Shown one piece after another: positions 61,257 to 64,000 of a DNA stretch of 64,000 bases (the first letter of the stretch is position 1; each line of letters starts with the position of its first letter). The notes under the pieces were generated by a model, which saw nothing but the letters and a program-made list of their open reading frames with translations, searched no databases and was not told the origin of the DNA. Made by a program: the position numbers and the translations under genes. The stretch is taken from the NCBI GenBank assembly GCA_902534465.1, contig CACAPU010000005.1:19999-83998 (forward strand), given 5' to 3'. The stretch comes from an uncultured Pelagibacteraceae bacterium. Its GTDB lineage: Bacteria; Pseudomonadota; Alphaproteobacteria; Pelagibacterales; Pelagibacteraceae.

Positions 61257-61961
61257 ATGTCTCAAACAATTGCTTTAGTAGATGATGACAGAAACCTTTT
61301 AACATCTGTGCAGATGGCACTAGAGGAAGAGGGTTTTAAAGTACAAACTTATATTGATGGAGAAAATGCACTTGTTGGATTAACAAGAACGCCACCTGAT
61401 TTAGCAGTTATTGATATAAAAATGCCAAGAATGGATGGTGAGGAACTCTTAAGAAAATTAAGAAAAAAAACATCTATGCCAGTTATTTTTTTAACATCTA
61501 AAGATCAAATCACTGACGAAGTAAGTGGCTTAAAACTGGGTGCAGACGATTTTGTTGGTAAAACAGGAGGGTTTTCAACAAAAGTTCTAGTTGAAAGAAT
61601 AAAAGTTCAATTAAGAAAAAAAGATAAAGATATAAATATTGAGGAAAATAAAAATATTATATCACACGGTAAATTAAAATTAGACCCATCTCAGCTTGAA
61701 TGTGAGTGGGATGGAAAACAACTGCCAGACAAGCTTACTACAACGGAATTTAAAATTGTGGAGGAGTTGGCAAAAAGACCAGGAATGATTAAGGAAAGAG
61801 CTTTACTTATGGAAGTCGCTTATCGAGAGGATACCGATATAGAGGATAGAACAATTGATAGCCATGTTAAAAGAATAAGAAAAAAGTTCAAGAAAGTAGA
61901 TATTAATTTTTCAGCAATTGAAACAAGATATGGAAGTGGATATAGATGGAATGTTAAATAA
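61257..61961 (+). CDS. chvI: ChvI-type response regulator (OmpR family)
   Basis: It has 234 residues: a receiver domain (TIALVDDDRNLLTSVQMALEEEGF, phosphorylated aspartate in LAVIDIKMPRMDGEELL) and an OmpR-type winged helix (KLTTTEFKIVEELAKRPGMIKERALLMEVAY, DRTIDSHVKRIRKKFK). The conserved lysine is in DDFVGKTGGFSTKVLVERI; most relatives have Lys-Pro-Phe-Ser there, so this region carries Thr and two extra glycines. It pairs with the kinase 5 bases downstream. In alphaproteobacteria ChvG/ChvI senses acid or envelope stress. Confidence 0.92.
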   Translation: MSQTIALVDDDRNLLTSVQMALEEEGFKVQTYIDGENALVGLTRTPPDLAVIDIKMPRMDGEELLRKLRKKTSMPVIFLTSKDQITDEVSGLKLGADDFVGKTGGFSTKVLVERIKVQLRKKDKDINIEENKNIISHGKLKLDPSQLECEWDGKQLPDKLTTTEFKIVEELAKRPGMIKERALLMEVAYREDTDIEDRTIDSHVKRIRKKFKKVDINFSAIETRYGSGYRWNVK

Positions 61962-61966
61962 TTCTT

Positions 61967-63472
61967 ATGGGAAAAATATTAAAAAACCTTTCTATATTAC
62001 AGAAATTTTTATTTATTAATTTAGTAGTATTTATTGTTTTAGGAATATTTACTTTTTTTTATCTTGGGACAATTCAGAAAGATTTAATTTCAGTAAAAGA
62101 GAAAAGTCATTCAGAAATTATTAATCAAACAATTTTTAATTTAGATAAATCAGATATTAAATTTACTAGGAATGGTATTAATGAATTTCTTTTCTCAAAA
62201 AAATCAAGATTTCCATACTTTGAAAAATTAGATAGAGTAATATTTTTTGATGATAAGTTAAATTTAGTAGGAGATACTAGATCGATACCTTCCTCAGAAA
62301 TGATTATTGAAGATTTATTAGAAAATTCCGACAATAAAAAAAATATTTCAAAAAATACTAAAAATATTACCACTGTTTTTGATGAGGATGTTAAAAATTA
62401 CGATATTTCTAAATCTGAAATTTTAATTACTAAAGTTAAAGAGGTAGATGGACAGCATTTTGTTTATAGCTTACAAAATGTGAAATATAAAAAAACTAAT
62501 GGTTTTATTCTTATTTCCGAAAATGCTGATAGTATAATTCAAAAAATTGCTGAGAGAGAAAAATTCATTATAAGAACGGCTATAGCAGTTTTTCTGGTTA
62601 TTTTAATATTTTCTTATGTTTTAAATAGATATTTTCTTAAACCAATTAAAAATTTAGTTTCTTATACAAAAATTATTAAGAACAAAAGTAAAGAGAAAGC
62701 AGATATAGAAAGTGTAAAAAAAAGAAATGATGAATTAGGTATACTTTCAAAGTCACTAGATGAAATGACTAATGAATTAAATAAAAGAATTACAACTGCA
62801 GAAAATTACTCAACTGATTTACTTCATGAAATTAGAAATCCATTAGCTTCCCTTAAAAGTGCCTCAGAGGTGATTTATGATACTGATGATAAAGAAAAAA
62901 GAAATAAATTGATTAATATTGTTTCGCATGATGTGGAAAGAATAGAGAGACTTATTACAGATTATTCTCAAATGTTGAAAGATGAGGTTGTGATTTCAAC
63001 TGAAAAAATGCAAAAAATTGATATTAAAGATATAGCAAGTTCAGTTGTTGATGATTTTAACAACATTTATAATTCAAAGAGAAATATAGATATTAAATTA
63101 AAATCAAATGGATCTGAAAACTATTTCATTTATGGAATTAATAACAGAATAGAGCAAATAATTGCAAATTTATTAGAAAACTCAATTTCATTTAGTAGCC
63201 CAAATCAAGAAATAATAGTTAATGTTTTTAATAATAAAGATGGAAATCCTTCAATTGCAGTAATTGACGAGGGCACCGGATTTATTGAAAAAGATACTAA
63301 TAAAATTTTCAATAGATTTTATAGTAATAGACCAAAAAATTTTGGTGAACATTCTGGATTAGGTCTAAATATAGTAAAAAACTTAGTAGAATTGCACAAT
63401 GGTCAAATTAAAGCTGAAAATAATGCAAACAAAGGTGCAAAAGTTGAAATTATTTTCCCCTCGACCCAATGA
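61967..63472 (+). CDS. chvG: ChvG-type sensor histidine kinase
   Basis: Inner-membrane kinase of 501 residues: first membrane helix at about 10-33, a periplasmic sensor domain of some 160 residues, a second helix at about 197-220, a HAMP linker, then the dimerisation domain with the phosphorylated histidine in LLHEIRNPLASLKSASEVI. The ATPase domain has NLLENSISFS (N box), AVIDEGTGF (G1) and HSGLGLNIVKNLVELHNGQI (G2). The sensor domain is lysine- and asparagine-rich and does not suggest a ligand. It is cotranscribed with chvI. Confidence 0.92.
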   Translation: MGKILKNLSILQKFLFINLVVFIVLGIFTFFYLGTIQKDLISVKEKSHSEIINQTIFNLDKSDIKFTRNGINEFLFSKKSRFPYFEKLDRVIFFDDKLNLVGDTRSIPSSEMIIEDLLENSDNKKNISKNTKNITTVFDEDVKNYDISKSEILITKVKEVDGQHFVYSLQNVKYKKTNGFILISENADSIIQKIAEREKFIIRTAIAVFLVILIFSYVLNRYFLKPIKNLVSYTKIIKNKSKEKADIESVKKRNDELGILSKSLDEMTNELNKRITTAENYSTDLLHEIRNPLASLKSASEVIYDTDDKEKRNKLINIVSHDVERIERLITDYSQMLKDEVVISTEKMQKIDIKDIASSVVDDFNNIYNSKRNIDIKLKSNGSENYFIYGINNRIEQIIANLLENSISFSSPNQEIIVNVFNNKDGNPSIAVIDEGTGFIEKDTNKIFNRFYSNRPKNFGEHSGLGLNIVKNLVELHNGQIKAENNANKGAKVEIIFPSTQ

Positions 63473-63514
63473 AAAGTTGATTATTATAAATAAAGTTGCT
63501 ACAAGCCCAAGTTT

Positions 63515-64000
63515 ATGACAGATTATAAAGTAAAAGATATCAATGAAGCAGACTTTGGAAGAAAAGAAATTTCGTTAGCAGAAACAGAGATGCCAGGTTT
63601 AATGGCATTAAGAAAAGAATATAAAGGTAAACATCCTTTAAAAGGTGCAAGAATTTTAGGTTGTCTACATATGACAATCCAAACAGCAGTTTTAATTGAG
63701 ACTTTAGTAGATTTAGGAGCTGAAGTCAGATGGTCTTCATGTAATATCTTCTCTACTCAAGACCATGCAGCAGCTGCGATAGCAAAAGCCGGTATTCCAG
63801 TATTTGCATGGAAAGGTGAGTCCGAAGAGGAGTATTGGTGGTGTGTAAGACAAACTATCGAAGGTAAAAAAGACTGGAAACCTAACATGATTTTGGATGA
63901 TGGTGGAGATCTTACCGCACTTATGCATAAAGACTATAAAGATTTAATGAAAGACATAAAAGGATTGAGTGAAGAAACAACTACTGGAGTATTGGCTCTT
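63515..64000 (+). CDS. ahcY: Adenosylhomocysteinase, 3'-truncated by window edge
   Basis: Hydrolyses S-adenosylhomocysteine to adenosine and homocysteine, removing the inhibitor left by SAM-dependent methyltransferases. It is absent from the ORF track because it leaves the window; the frame from ATG 63515 is open for 162 codons. It begins [19 protein letters not shown] and has [58 protein letters not shown] and [10 protein letters not shown], all strongly conserved. The 42-base gap after chvG shows no SAH riboswitch. Confidence 0.97.
   Translation, partial: MTDYKVKDINEADFGRKEISLAETEMPGLMALRKEYKGKHPLKGARILGCLHMTIQTAVLIETLVDLGAEVRWSSCNIFSTQDHAAAAIAKAGIPVFAWKGESEEEYWWCVRQTIEGKKDWKPNMILDDGGDLTALMHKDYKDLMKDIKGLSEETTTGVLAL

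Noticed and set aside
63473-63514. SAH riboswitch upstream of ahcY
   Set aside because: The gap is only 42 bases and AT-rich, too short for the known aptamer.

Overview
The window is a very AT-rich, extremely compact stretch of bacterial chromosome. Genes abut or overlap by a few bases, no intergenic gap exceeds about 185 bases, and I see no rRNA, tRNA, insertion sequence, prophage or CRISPR array. The gene set is alphaproteobacterial: F1-only atpHAGDC, rplU-rpmA-obgE-proB-proA-nadD-rsfS-ctpA-rppH, ActR/RegA, ChvG/ChvI and a class I lysyl-tRNA synthetase. Together with the DMSP demethylation genes dmdC-dmdB-dmdA, a SAM-II-type riboswitch and the ffh leader RNA first described in Pelagibacter, this points to the SAR11 clade, most likely Candidatus Pelagibacter. 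The strain cannot be fixed from the sequence alone.

Layout. 1-651 (-): 3'-truncated dapF. 652-811: divergent promoter region and ffh leader RNA. 812-34283 (+): one almost unbroken same-strand run made of ffh-rpsP-trmD-rplS (no rimM between them), leuC-leuD-leuB, dmdC-dmdB-dmdA, asd, the TCA block sdhCDAB-mmsA-mdh-sucCDAB-lpd, a TPR-sulfotransferase, priA, and atpHAGDC. 34272-43303 (-): rppH, ctpA, rsfS, nadD, proA, proB, obgE, rpmA, rplU, gloB, metW, metX, the last behind a SAM-II riboswitch. 43487-45464 (+): hisC and tyrC. 45461-49018 (-): an NlpC/P60 peptidase, an AmpG-type permease and trkH. 49067-52580 (+): lysS (class I), pyrD, rpmB and a queuosine-precursor-type transporter. 52582-56742 (-): a four-gene polyamine cluster (agmatine deiminase, N-carbamoylputrescine amidase, deoxyhypusine/homospermidine synthase-like protein, type III PLP decarboxylase). 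56886-57449 (+): ActR/RegA regulator. 57451-58380 (-): ABC-2-type ATPase. 58431-64000 (+): polA, chvI, chvG and the 5' part of ahcY.

How the genes work together. The centre of the window is carbon and sulfur metabolism: DMSP is demethylated and its methylthiopropionate product is activated and oxidised; succinate, malate and 2-oxoglutarate steps of the TCA cycle sit beside it; F1 ATP synthase follows. Methionine supply (asd, metX/metW, ahcY) recurs, and metX is probably switched off by SAM.

The observations I rate highest are: (1) loss of both known heme-b axial histidines in the succinate dehydrogenase anchors SdhC and SdhD, suggesting a heme-free complex II; (2) a 51-base identical sequence encoding Lys/Glu/Ala-rich tails on ribosomal proteins S16 and L19; (3) a leader with a terminator-like hairpin upstream of the polyamine operon, whose enzyme set leaves the source of agmatine unclear; (4) the ffh and metX leader RNAs, each beginning within a few bases of a promoter with a perfect TTGACA. 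I found no convincing wholly new multi-gene system.
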